Under the pieces are notes generated by a model. It was not told the origin of the DNA, ran no database searches, and saw only the letters and a program-made list of their open reading frames with translations. From Sediminibacterium soli (GTDB lineage Bacteria > Bacteroidota > Bacteroidia > Chitinophagales > Chitinophagaceae), in contig NZ_JAACJR010000010.1 of assembly GCF_009939225.1 (NCBI RefSeq), positions 1-64,000 on the forward strand: DNA of 64,000 bases. The letters run 5' to 3'. Both the position numbers and the translations under genes were made by a program. Shown one piece after another: positions 1 through 5,972 of the stretch. Numbering within the stretch: position 1 is the stretch's first letter; each line of letters opens with the position of its first letter.

Positions 1-46
1 TCAGAAGGCCTACGCGAGATTTGATTAACTTAGTTTCAGAGTTCAT

Positions 47-110
47 GATCTGACATTTTGGGGTTATTAAATAAGTGTTGTTACTTAAATTTAATCCCAT
101 TTGTCAGATC
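47..110. repeat. 9-bp inverted repeat, possible terminator of the helicase-like gene
   Basis: GATCTGACA at 47-55 is repeated inverted as TGTCAGATC at 102-110. A partly complementary AT-rich core lies between them. It sits just downstream of the stop of the leftward gene at 123 and may end its transcript. There is no clear T-run directly after the stem, so the function is uncertain. Confidence 0.3.
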
Positions 111-122
111 AACTCTTAACTT

Positions 123-2033
123 CTACAGATTATTTACTACCGGTAAGTGCTCAATTAGGCGTAGGCCATAGGGGTTGTCATTTTTAATTTTGTGTCCAAG
201 TTGCTTCCTCGTTTCTTTATCTTCCCATCTTGTAAGCTTAAAATGAATATTGGATAGCTTAACGGCAGCAGTTGCATCAGTAGCTTTTTTCAAGTTCATA
301 TTCATTAGAATGTCCTTCCATTTATTCAAGAGCTCATCATTCGAATATTGTTTGCCCACAACAATTTCTCTTGCGACTTCCAGCTTATATCGGTCGTTAG
401 GATTGAGAATGAAATAAAACGCCGAGGAAATGAAGTTCTTGAACACGCGATTATCCCGGCCTGCGGATGCTTTTGATTCAATCAAATCTATAAGTTGAGT
501 TGGTTCGATATTTTTGTACAGCATGCTATAAGCTTCAATAATGTCTTTTTGAAGCTTGTCAAGATTCTTGAGCAAATACAATTGCCTCGGGTTATCGTCA
601 GGTTTAAGTAGCCTTATCTCACTGGCTATTCGTTGAACTCGGCTCTTTCTACTGGCGGCTTTATTGTCTATTTTTTCTACTTGCGTGGTCGAAACCATCT
701 TTACCTCCTCAACTATATGTCCTTGCGAACGCAAAGCGGCCGCCAGCTTGCCTCTGCGATTGAAAAGGGTTCTTCGAATTCTCTGGCCCTCTAAGTAAGC
801 ATCTATATTGAGATACGAAATTACCGGAGTATCACCTTTTAGTCTAATGTACCTGTGTTCCTCTGGCAAAGCCTTTTCAATTATTAGATTCCTTATTTTA
901 TCATGGCTTAAACTTAAAATCTCATTTGACATAAAATTGCCGCGTATGCATTCTAATGCTTGAATTTCGGCATTTGCCACTTCTACTAACTGGTTAAAAG
1001 TAAACCCGCCTTTTTCTTTGTCGGTTTGTGCCAGATTATATAATATATATTCTGAAAGTAAGCCCGGGCGACAACGCCCTGCAATTTGTTTCAATCTATT
1101 ATCAGATAGGGAGGATATAGGTGATTTGTTGTCACTAATCGAAACCAAATTATATTTCTCGTTAATGTCAAACCCAGTAAAATACGCGGAGGTCACAAAA
1201 TTAATGGTCGCAGGCAGCTTATCGCTATCTATCTCACTATAGTATTCACCCGCCTCATCCTTACTATTTGCGCTGCAAAGCAACTTAACTGCATTTCTCT
1301 CCACTATCCTATGAGTCACCAAATAGTTTATCAAACTTAATGACCCGGAAACTGAGTTATAGGCCACCATTATTTTATTGCTTGGAAATGCGGACAAGAT
1401 TTGTTGTATAACAGTTAGTGAAGCTCCCTTAATATTATCTGAGAAGTATAATTTGATTTTTCTCTGCGTTGGCTCATCATATCTTACATTGATTTGCTCT
1501 TCCATTGCTAATTCTGGGTCAGAAAATGAAATAAAAGTAGCGGAAACCATAGCTCGATTCTCTTTTGGAAAGCTTTTATAAATGTCAATGACCGACTCCA
1601 TCCTCGCTCTAAATGAAGAGTCAAGTTGTACTGAGTCTATCTCATCGATTAGCAAGAAATAATCCTTTAGATTTTCAGGTTTAATCGCGGAGACTACCTT
1701 ATACAAACTGTCAGCTACGACAACTATTTTTTTGAACGGGATATCAGGACGATTTAGGTATTCTACGATTTCCCCAAAGTCATTTTTTTTGGGGTGCAAG
1801 ATTGTCTCACTTCCAACATAGAGGGCATTATGATGATATGCCTTGCTGGAGGCTGTAACCTTAATTGGTTCAACAATTATCGAATTCCGTTTGGATGTCA
1901 ATTCAAGATAGGTTGCTCCCATACCGGTTTCTCCCTTATAGAAAAGTCCACTGGGTAGGCGGTCATAATGGTCGCTAAGCTTCGTTAATACGCTTTTGTT
2001 GCCATCTCTGTATTTGGGTATTATTCTTTCCAT
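123..2033 (-). CDS. SF2 helicase-like protein of a mobile element
   Basis: This 636-residue protein reads like a superfamily 2 helicase. Motif I is GETGMGAT near residue 34, the Walker B-type motif is LLIDEID near 126, motif III is SATF near 164, and the C-terminal motif VI is QIAGRCRPG near 318. The C-terminal 300 residues are basic and unrecognised. Motif I lacks the canonical Walker lysine (GMGAT in place of GxGKT). I recall the same variant from helicase-like proteins of Bacteroidota mobile elements, but could not check. It resembles origin-binding or replication helicases, so a role in element replication or transfer is inferred. ATP hydrolysis is doubtful without the lysine. The ATG at 2033 is the only good start. 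Confidence 0.6.
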   Translation of the reverse strand: MERIIPKYRDGNKSVLTKLSDHYDRLPSGLFYKGETGMGATYLELTSKRNSIIVEPIKVTASSKAYHHNALYVGSETILHPKKNDFGEIVEYLNRPDIPFKKIVVVADSLYKVVSAIKPENLKDYFLLIDEIDSVQLDSSFRARMESVIDIYKSFPKENRAMVSATFISFSDPELAMEEQINVRYDEPTQRKIKLYFSDNIKGASLTVIQQILSAFPSNKIMVAYNSVSGSLSLINYLVTHRIVERNAVKLLCSANSKDEAGEYYSEIDSDKLPATINFVTSAYFTGFDINEKYNLVSISDNKSPISSLSDNRLKQIAGRCRPGLLSEYILYNLAQTDKEKGGFTFNQLVEVANAEIQALECIRGNFMSNEILSLSHDKIRNLIIEKALPEEHRYIRLKGDTPVISYLNIDAYLEGQRIRRTLFNRRGKLAAALRSQGHIVEEVKMVSTTQVEKIDNKAASRKSRVQRIASEIRLLKPDDNPRQLYLLKNLDKLQKDIIEAYSMLYKNIEPTQLIDLIESKASAGRDNRVFKNFISSAFYFILNPNDRYKLEVAREIVVGKQYSNDELLNKWKDILMNMNLKKATDATAAVKLSNIHFKLTRWEDKETRKQLGHKIKNDNPYGLRLIEHLPVVNNL

Positions 2034-2244
2034 TTTGTCCTAAATTCACGACTTACTCCTATAATAGATTCTCCCCTAAGTCGTGTAAATATTGTTTAAT
2101 TCACCTCAAAGGTACGCTAACGGCATTCTGTATAGTAAGATTTTGGGATATAAATCTGGTATGTGTATCAGCTAATAGAGAGCAGGCAAAACCAGCCTTT
2201 AAATGCACCCGGAGGTATACCCCAAATCTGCCAAATTATTACCA

Positions 2245-2418
2245 TTATATAGTTAATTTGGCCAATCCGCCCTCCGCGGTATGTATTGGACTGCTAACTC
2301 CACTTCCGTATTCTGCGCCTAAGGGCTCGAATGCACCAGCTATGCCCCCGGTAACCTTGTCTACGCACTTGAAAACATGAGCAACAGTAGTACAAAGCCC
2401 AGCACCTGTAACAGTCAT
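2245..2418 (-). CDS. Possible 57-residue hypothetical protein
   Basis: A short leftward frame opens at ATG 2418, directly after an in-frame TAA, and ends at TAA 2245-2247. The product is rich in Gly, Ala, Val and Thr, with two or three Cys, and starts MTVTGAGLC. Composition is protein-like, but there is no recognisable family and the overlapping frame at 2294-2515 is longer. It could be a gene or the decayed end of one. Confidence 0.25.
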   Translation of the reverse strand: MTVTGAGLCTTVAHVFKCVDKVTGGIAGAFEPLGAEYGSGVSSPIHTAEGGLAKLTI

Positions 2419-2511
2419 TTATGCACCTGTGCAGAGCCATGCAGGAAATAAGGTATGCCGTATTTACCCTCTGCCCTAAAAACACATGCCAATTATCCTG
2501 CGGAGTAATCG

Positions 2512-2721
2512 TCATGGTTTTTGCAACCCTTCGTAAATCAGCATTCCGTTGCTTTCATATCTGCTATCGCATATACCGCAACTCCTTTCGGTTCTCGCCA
2601 CTCTGCCTCCATTTGCTGCGCTTATACCTGCTTTCACAAGGGCTACGCTGATACCTCCGGTATGCTGAACAGCAGATATGCGCTGTGTGAGTATTGCCGT
2701 TATCACGGCTTTACTACTCAC
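2512..2721 (-). CDS. Possible 69-residue hypothetical protein
   Basis: The frame starts at GTG 2721 and stops at TGA 2512. Its last four bases overlap an ATG that opens the next leftward frame (2515), as in translationally coupled genes. The product is basic and has two cysteines in a CGIC pair. No family is recognised. Support is only the coding-like codon pattern and the ATGA overlap. Confidence 0.25.
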   Translation of the reverse strand: MSSKAVITAILTQRISAVQHTGGISVALVKAGISAANGGRVARTERSCGICDSRYESNGMLIYEGLQKP

Positions 2722-2849
2722 CCCAGCAAATGAATAGGCGTTTTTGAGTGGCTAACAAATATTTGGTGTTGGGGAAATATATCGTTCAGTCAATTCACTT
2801 CCTAACAATTCGCTGACTGACCACATTAATAACCGTAAAACATTCATAC

Positions 2850-3143
2850 ATGAATAAGAAATGGAAGTTTACCATCCACATGCAGGATGATGAAATGGAA
2901 GACGATAGCCTGACCTTAACGGCTCAAATCGTGCATCAGTCTGAAAGGATTGAAATTATTATCGTATCTGCACAAGGCAGAACTATTGTGCTTGAAAATA
3001 ATCGGCTATCAGGTACAGGAAGCGATAAAATGAAATGGAAGGTTTTAGCAGGTGTTATAAATGATGAAACGGTTTTGCGGCTCATCATTTTGCATATAGA
3101 AATGCACTTAACAGTAACAGAGGTAGTTTACAGTATTGATTAA
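2850..3143 (+). CDS. Hypothetical 97-residue protein
   Basis: A small acidic N-terminus (QDDEMEDDS near residues 12-20) is followed by a beta-rich pattern of alternating hydrophobic residues; no membrane segment or signal peptide is seen. The stop overlaps the stop region of the convergent XRE gene by four bases, so the two genes are packed tail to tail. The ATG at 2850 has about 100 bp of AT-rich leader. No family is recognised. It is probably an accessory protein of the element. Confidence 0.55.
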   Translation: MNKKWKFTIHMQDDEMEDDSLTLTAQIVHQSERIEIIIVSAQGRTIVLENNRLSGTGSDKMKWKVLAGVINDETVLRLIILHIEMHLTVTEVVYSID

Positions 3144-3382
3144 GGAAGCAAATCCTTTGGGGCTATTTCCAGCGCATCCGCAATCAGGGAGAGATAGGAA
3201 ACAGAAAAGTTGACTTTTCCCAATTCAACTCTGTTTATTTGTGAGTAATCTTTATCGTTACATTTAAACGCTAACTCCATCTGTGTTAAGCCCTTATCCA
3301 TTCGTATAGAGCGCACTTTTTCCCCGATTTTTAACAGAAAATCATCGTCTCTGTAATATGGCTTTCGGGTTCTCTTTTTCAC
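3140..3382 (-). CDS. XRE-family helix-turn-helix regulator
   Basis: This 80-residue protein is almost entirely an HTH_XRE domain (residues about 13-78). The recognisable stretches are IGEKVRSIRMDKGLTQMEL, the INRVELGK recognition-helix region and the final helix LSLIADALEI. It is the length typical of small repressors without an effector domain. It is divergent from the lipoprotein gene at 3453. The 70-bp space between them holds a perfect 18-bp palindrome and a half-site, so autorepression and control of the divergent genes are likely. It probably regulates element accessory functions; no antitoxin partner is evident. Confidence 0.85.
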   Translation of the reverse strand: MKKRTRKPYYRDDDFLLKIGEKVRSIRMDKGLTQMELAFKCNDKDYSQINRVELGKVNFSVSYLSLIADALEIAPKDLLP

Positions 3383-3400
3383 CCACTAAAGGGAACAAAT

Positions 3401-3433
3401 AAGGATAATTTGTCATAGGGATAATTATCCCTA
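3401..3433. promoter_or_regulatory. Palindromic operator between XRE gene and divergent lipoprotein gene
   Basis: TAGGGATAATTATCCCTA at 3416-3433 is a perfect 18-bp palindrome. A second copy of one arm, AAGGATAA, lies at 3401-3408. The site is midway between the divergent starts at 3382 and 3453. This is the normal position and form of a small XRE repressor operator; binding by the adjacent regulator is inferred. Confidence 0.7.
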
Positions 3434-3452
3434 AATTTAACTAAACTGTTTT

Positions 3453-4136
3453 ATGAGACCCGCTCTGCATAGTTCAAATATCTTAATCACCGTAATAGTA
3501 GCTATCTCTTTTAGCTGCCAGCAAAAAGAAGAGAATAATTGTCTTGAGTATGGAGCTAAATGTCAAAGATTCAGGCAATGGATTTTAATGGTTACTGAAA
3601 GTCCTGTCACAAAACAGGCGAATTTGAAATCACTGGCTGTATTAGAATCCATTATTAGAGATTCTATAAATGTTTATAAAGCAGACAAGTGCTATACAGA
3701 AAGCAGCATATCATTTGCAAACGATTGCCTACTGAGTATCATTTCACGAGAAGGTTATCTGGCTGGCATATCTGATGCCAGTAAGAATAACGAGCCTACT
3801 ACAAAAACCAATAAAGAAAGGAATACTAAATGGGTTTATTTTACTGCATTTGTTCCTAAGGGTTCCATTTCGGATATAGAAGCTTATTACTCTAAAGTTT
3901 ATAAAGTTTCAGATTATACAGATGAAAAAATGCTCAAAATAAAAGACTGTCTAATTGAAACACTCAAAAGTTCGAGCAGTAGTCCTTATAAAATCGTTAT
4001 TCAGCATCACCTGTTTGGTTCTTACAGTCAGGCTTCTGAAAAGTGGGAAGCAGAAAGTGGAACAAGAATTTTTGGAGATGGAAGTTGTTTTTCAAATCCC
4101 GCAATTAGATACGAAGATGTATTTCCAAATAATTAA
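3453..4136 (+). CDS. Predicted surface lipoprotein, unknown function
   Basis: This 227-residue protein begins with a hydrophobic signal peptide ending at a lipobox-like SFSC, with the lipidated Cys near residue 23. The residues after it, QQKEEN, resemble the Lys/acidic lipoprotein export signal known from Bacteroidota, which sends lipoproteins to the cell surface. The rest is mixed alpha/beta with no known domain seen. It is the first of three rightward genes (lipoprotein, two-TM protein, membrane protein) that probably form an operon under the palindromic operator. The function may be a surface or exclusion role for the element, but this is a guess. Confidence 0.65.
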   Translation: MRPALHSSNILITVIVAISFSCQQKEENNCLEYGAKCQRFRQWILMVTESPVTKQANLKSLAVLESIIRDSINVYKADKCYTESSISFANDCLLSIISREGYLAGISDASKNNEPTTKTNKERNTKWVYFTAFVPKGSISDIEAYYSKVYKVSDYTDEKMLKIKDCLIETLKSSSSSPYKIVIQHHLFGSYSQASEKWEAESGTRIFGDGSCFSNPAIRYEDVFPNN

Positions 4137-4192
4137 CAAATCGAGCTACGTTGGTAATGATTTTTCTGATAAAGCACTTAAAGCATTAAAAT

Positions 4193-4402
4193 ATGAGCAA
4201 TGACGAACAACCTCAATCCTCAGCAAAATTCATTGTTATTGCTGTAATAGTTATTTCCGTGTTTATTTTTATTTTCTATGTAGCTGGAGAAGCCCTTAAT
4301 GGAATAGCAAATGGAATGAACAAAATCCCAATATGGTTACTTATTCCGCTTGTAATAGCTACCATTTATATAGCTAAGAAAATGATTGACGGTAAGAAAT
4401 AA
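4193..4402 (+). CDS. Small two-span membrane protein
   Basis: The 69-residue product has two hydrophobic segments, about residues 12-32 and 46-62, with a short polar N-terminus and a Lys-rich C-terminus. It lies 56 bp after the lipoprotein gene and 25 bp before the next membrane-protein gene, consistent with one operon. No family is recognised. Confidence 0.6.
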   Translation: MSNDEQPQSSAKFIVIAVIVISVFIFIFYVAGEALNGIANGMNKIPIWLLIPLVIATIYIAKKMIDGKK

Positions 4403-4427
4403 CACATAAATCAATAATTGCAAGCTG

Positions 4428-4805
4428 ATGTACATGCTCGTTTACACCTTCATAGGTTGTTTAAATTTCACCTTATTATTTTGGAGCTACCAAACGCCTC
4501 TAAAAACAAGTAAAGTTATTCGATATGTTTTGAGTGCAATATTTTTAGTGTTTTTATGGCCTGTATTTATCTTAATTAGGTATGCTGATTATCGGAGACT
4601 TGGCAGGATTCTGAAAGATAGGGTGAATCCATTTTGGATGTTTCTGTACACAGGTAAAATCAATAACAAGCTAAAGAAGCCAAATGAATTCAAGAGTAAA
4701 GAGGAAGGTGATTCGCCTATAGCTAATCAAGATTTGTACTTGGCAATGGATTTTGAGGAATACGAGAGGCCAACGGCACTAAGGGAACAAAATAATTCGA
4801 CATAA
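4428..4805 (+). CDS. Hypothetical membrane protein
   Basis: The 125-residue product has two N-terminal membrane spans (about residues 3-20 and 30-50), then a basic cytoplasmic region and an acidic, Glu-rich tail. An ATG two codons downstream (4434) is an equally good start. It is the last element gene before the attachment site. A 7-bp hairpin (CCTGATA 4843-4849, TATCAGG 4855-4861) follows 38 bp downstream but lacks a T-run. No family is recognised. Confidence 0.55.
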   Translation: MYMLVYTFIGCLNFTLLFWSYQTPLKTSKVIRYVLSAIFLVFLWPVFILIRYADYRRLGRILKDRVNPFWMFLYTGKINNKLKKPNEFKSKEEGDSPIANQDLYLAMDFEEYERPTALREQNNST

Positions 4806-4885
4806 CCGACATATTCGACACGCATAAAATAATTGCCAACTACCTGATAGCAGATATCAGGCGGTAAAAGCAGAGTAAACAATAT

Positions 4886-4907
4886 TTTGGGTCAGATTTG
4901 GGTCAGA
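4886..4907. repeat. Tandem 11-bp direct repeat near the attachment site
   Basis: TTTGGGTCAGA occurs twice with no gap, at 4886-4896 and 4897-4907, about 50 bp from the tRNA-like junction. Short direct repeats next to an attachment core are often arm-type integrase or excisionase sites; that role is inferred only from position. Confidence 0.45.
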
Positions 4908-4942
4908 AAATGGAATAAAACCAGCAAAAAACAGGCTTTTCA

Positions 4943-5012
4943 GGTGTATATCAGCTCACAGAGCGCTTGCATGGCATGCAAGAGGCCACCGGTTCGAATC
5001 CGGTATTCTCCA
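4943..5012 (+). pseudogene. tRNA-Ala(GGC) 3' half, attachment-site remnant
   Basis: The 3' part is a good tRNA. The anticodon arm is CTTGC/GCAAG with loop ATGGCAT (4966-4982, anticodon GGC at 4973-4975). The T arm is ACCGG/CCGGT with TTCGAAT, and the acceptor strand is ATTCTCC plus A5012. The 5' part is wrong: GGTGTAT at 4943 pairs imperfectly, and the D arm is reduced to GCTC-ACA-GAGC with a 3-nt loop. It is therefore not a working tRNA but the duplicated 3' half left at one side of an insertion. The intact tRNA-Ala is expected at the other end of the element. Confidence 0.7.
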
Positions 5013-5018
5013 CACACT

Positions 5019-5045
5019 AAGGATTCTGAAAGGAGTCCTTTTTTA
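5019..5045 (+). terminator. Terminator after tRNA-Ala half, copy 1
   Basis: A 9-bp stem AAGGATTCT (5019-5027) / GGAGTCCTT (5032-5040, two G-U pairs) closes a GAAA tetraloop and is followed by a T-run. It ends transcription of the tRNA-type unit. Confidence 0.7.
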
Positions 5046-5127
5046 TTTGGATTAATCACTCAGTTGAAATGAGCGTCCCGCGGCAGCGGGAAGGCCACCG
5101 GTTCGAATCCGGTATTCTCCACACACT

Positions 5128-5154
5128 AAGGATTCTGAAAGGAGTCCTTTTTTA
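5128..5154 (+). terminator. Terminator in the second 109-bp unit
   Basis: This is an exact copy of the preceding terminator, 109 bp downstream: the same stem, GAAA loop and T-run. Confidence 0.65.
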
Positions 5155-5313
5155 TTTGGATTAATCACTCAGTTGAAATGAGCGTCCCGCGGCAGCGGGA
5201 AGGCCACCGGTTCGAATCGGTATTCTCCACCAAGTTTCAGATCTATGAAGCTTTGCTATTGCGCCTGATAATCTTCGTTGAAGTTTTTCAAACGAGTCAA
5301 GGGCATCCCCAAC

Positions 5314-5697
5314 CTATATCTCCTCCTTTACCCGGCAGGGCGCAAACAGCCGGGCCAGTGATTCGATATAGGGCCAGTCGTTCATATCGTGCAGCATATG
5401 CACAAAATTGTGCCCGAAATGTAGGATCACCTGGTTCTTCAGCACAAAAAAACAGTTTTCCATACCAAATCCCTGGCTGTCGGGATTCCATACGGCCTCG
5501 TTGTACCAGTCTGCTATTTCGCTGTCGTGCGTCTTCCTGAAAGCAGCGATGGCATCGAAGGGATCTATTTCGTTCATAAACGTTATGCTGGGTATTTTAC
5601 CCGTCAGGTACAGATACAGGGCTTTGCCGTTAAGGTAATCCTGGTTGAAAATAGCCGCCAGCGCCGCTGGGTCTTTGGATATCGGTTGCGTGTCCAT
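5314..5697 (-). CDS. Hypothetical protein, 127 residues
   Basis: A soluble acidic protein, the first chromosomal gene after the element. It has a good ATG at 5697 and codon use like the host genes. It contains several aromatic and acidic patches (for example NEIDPFDAI) and no signal peptide, membrane span or known motif. The gene to its right is divergent, with a 275-bp spacer holding a strong inverted repeat. Small proteins of this kind next to integration sites are sometimes immunity proteins, but nothing here shows it. Confidence 0.5.
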   Translation of the reverse strand: MDTQPISKDPAALAAIFNQDYLNGKALYLYLTGKIPSITFMNEIDPFDAIAAFRKTHDSEIADWYNEAVWNPDSQGFGMENCFFVLKNQVILHFGHNFVHMLHDMNDWPYIESLARLFAPCRVKEEI

Positions 5698-5769
5698 AGA
5701 TAATAAATCCGGTTGTTTTGTTGGATGCGCAATGTAGGTTTTTTATTGTTTGCGGGTATCTCCCGGTAT

Positions 5770-5826
5770 GGGCCGCCGCAGATCCGCGGATTCAATCCCT
5801 TCTGATCTGCGAATCTGCGGCGGCCC
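5770..5826. repeat. 14-bp perfect inverted repeat, GC-rich
   Basis: GGGCCGCCGCAGAT (5770-5783) is repeated inverted at 5813-5826 with a 29-base loop containing further GGATT/GATCTGC words. It lies in the divergent space before the GMC oxidoreductase gene. It belongs to the word-type inverted repeats seen elsewhere in the window; a regulatory role is possible but not shown. Confidence 0.6.
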
Positions 5827-5972
5827 TATTTGCCAACCGCGCCTAAACAGAATTGCAGCTGTTGTTTTGCGTTTACCCGAAAATCCGTAATTTCAAAACC
5901 ATTGCCCGACAACTGCTTGCCACGGGGTACCGGTTGTTGCATCCATCCATCACCAACTAAACAACCGACCGT

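Larger units (their letters stand above)
2034..2849. other. 816-bp stretch without a confident gene
   Basis: No long reading frame covers this part of the element. The leftward strand has short frames with protein-like composition: GTG-started 69 aa at 2512-2721, an ATGA-overlapping frame at 2294-2515, and 57 aa at 2245-2418. The GC content rises in 2260-2720 relative to the flanks. Near 2786-2814 there is a 7-bp inverted repeat (TCAGTCA/TGACTGA) upstream of the 2850 gene. Nothing here resembles a known RNA or origin. Confidence 0.4.
1..5012. mobile_element. Right end of an integrative element inserted at tRNA-Ala
   Basis: The segment is visibly AT-richer than the sequence after 5.3 kb and holds accessory genes only: a helicase-like protein, an XRE repressor, a lipoprotein and small membrane proteins. 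It stops exactly at a tRNA-Ala(GGC) 3' half followed by a terminator, the usual attachment site for tyrosine-integrase elements. A tandem 11-mer lies 50 bp inside the boundary. No integrase or conjugation gene is visible, so the element must continue to the left. The boundary is inferred from the tRNA half; the left end is outside the window. Confidence 0.6.
4983..5230 (+). repeat. 109-bp tandem repeat carrying tRNA T-arm, acceptor and terminator
   Basis: Units start at 4983, 5092 and 5201, a constant 109-bp period. The third stops at 5230 and has one base missing in the T stem. Each unit holds the T arm and acceptor strand of tRNA-Ala, a terminator, and a spacer. The spacer contains a D-arm-like CTCA-GTTGAAA-TGAG and a GC hairpin TCCCGCGGCAGCGGGA placed where the anticodon arm would be. 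Units two and three therefore look like degenerate tRNA-like structures. They may be scars of repeated integration or amplification. Confidence 0.75.

Noticed and set aside
3955..4203. 82-residue frame overlapping the end of the lipoprotein gene
   Set aside because: It lies in another frame of a well-supported gene and has no better start or composition.
4843..4861. CCTGATA/TATCAGG hairpin as terminator of the last element gene
   Set aside because: The stem is only 7 bp and no T-run follows, so it was not listed as a terminator.
4887..5072. Rightward frame reading through the tRNA half (61 residues)
   Set aside because: Its end is a translation of the tRNA T-arm and acceptor strand, a common artefact; the frame has no independent support.
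4983..5230. The 109-bp tandem repeat as a CRISPR array
   Set aside because: Units are contiguous, without unique spacers, and contain tRNA parts and terminators; no cas genes are present.
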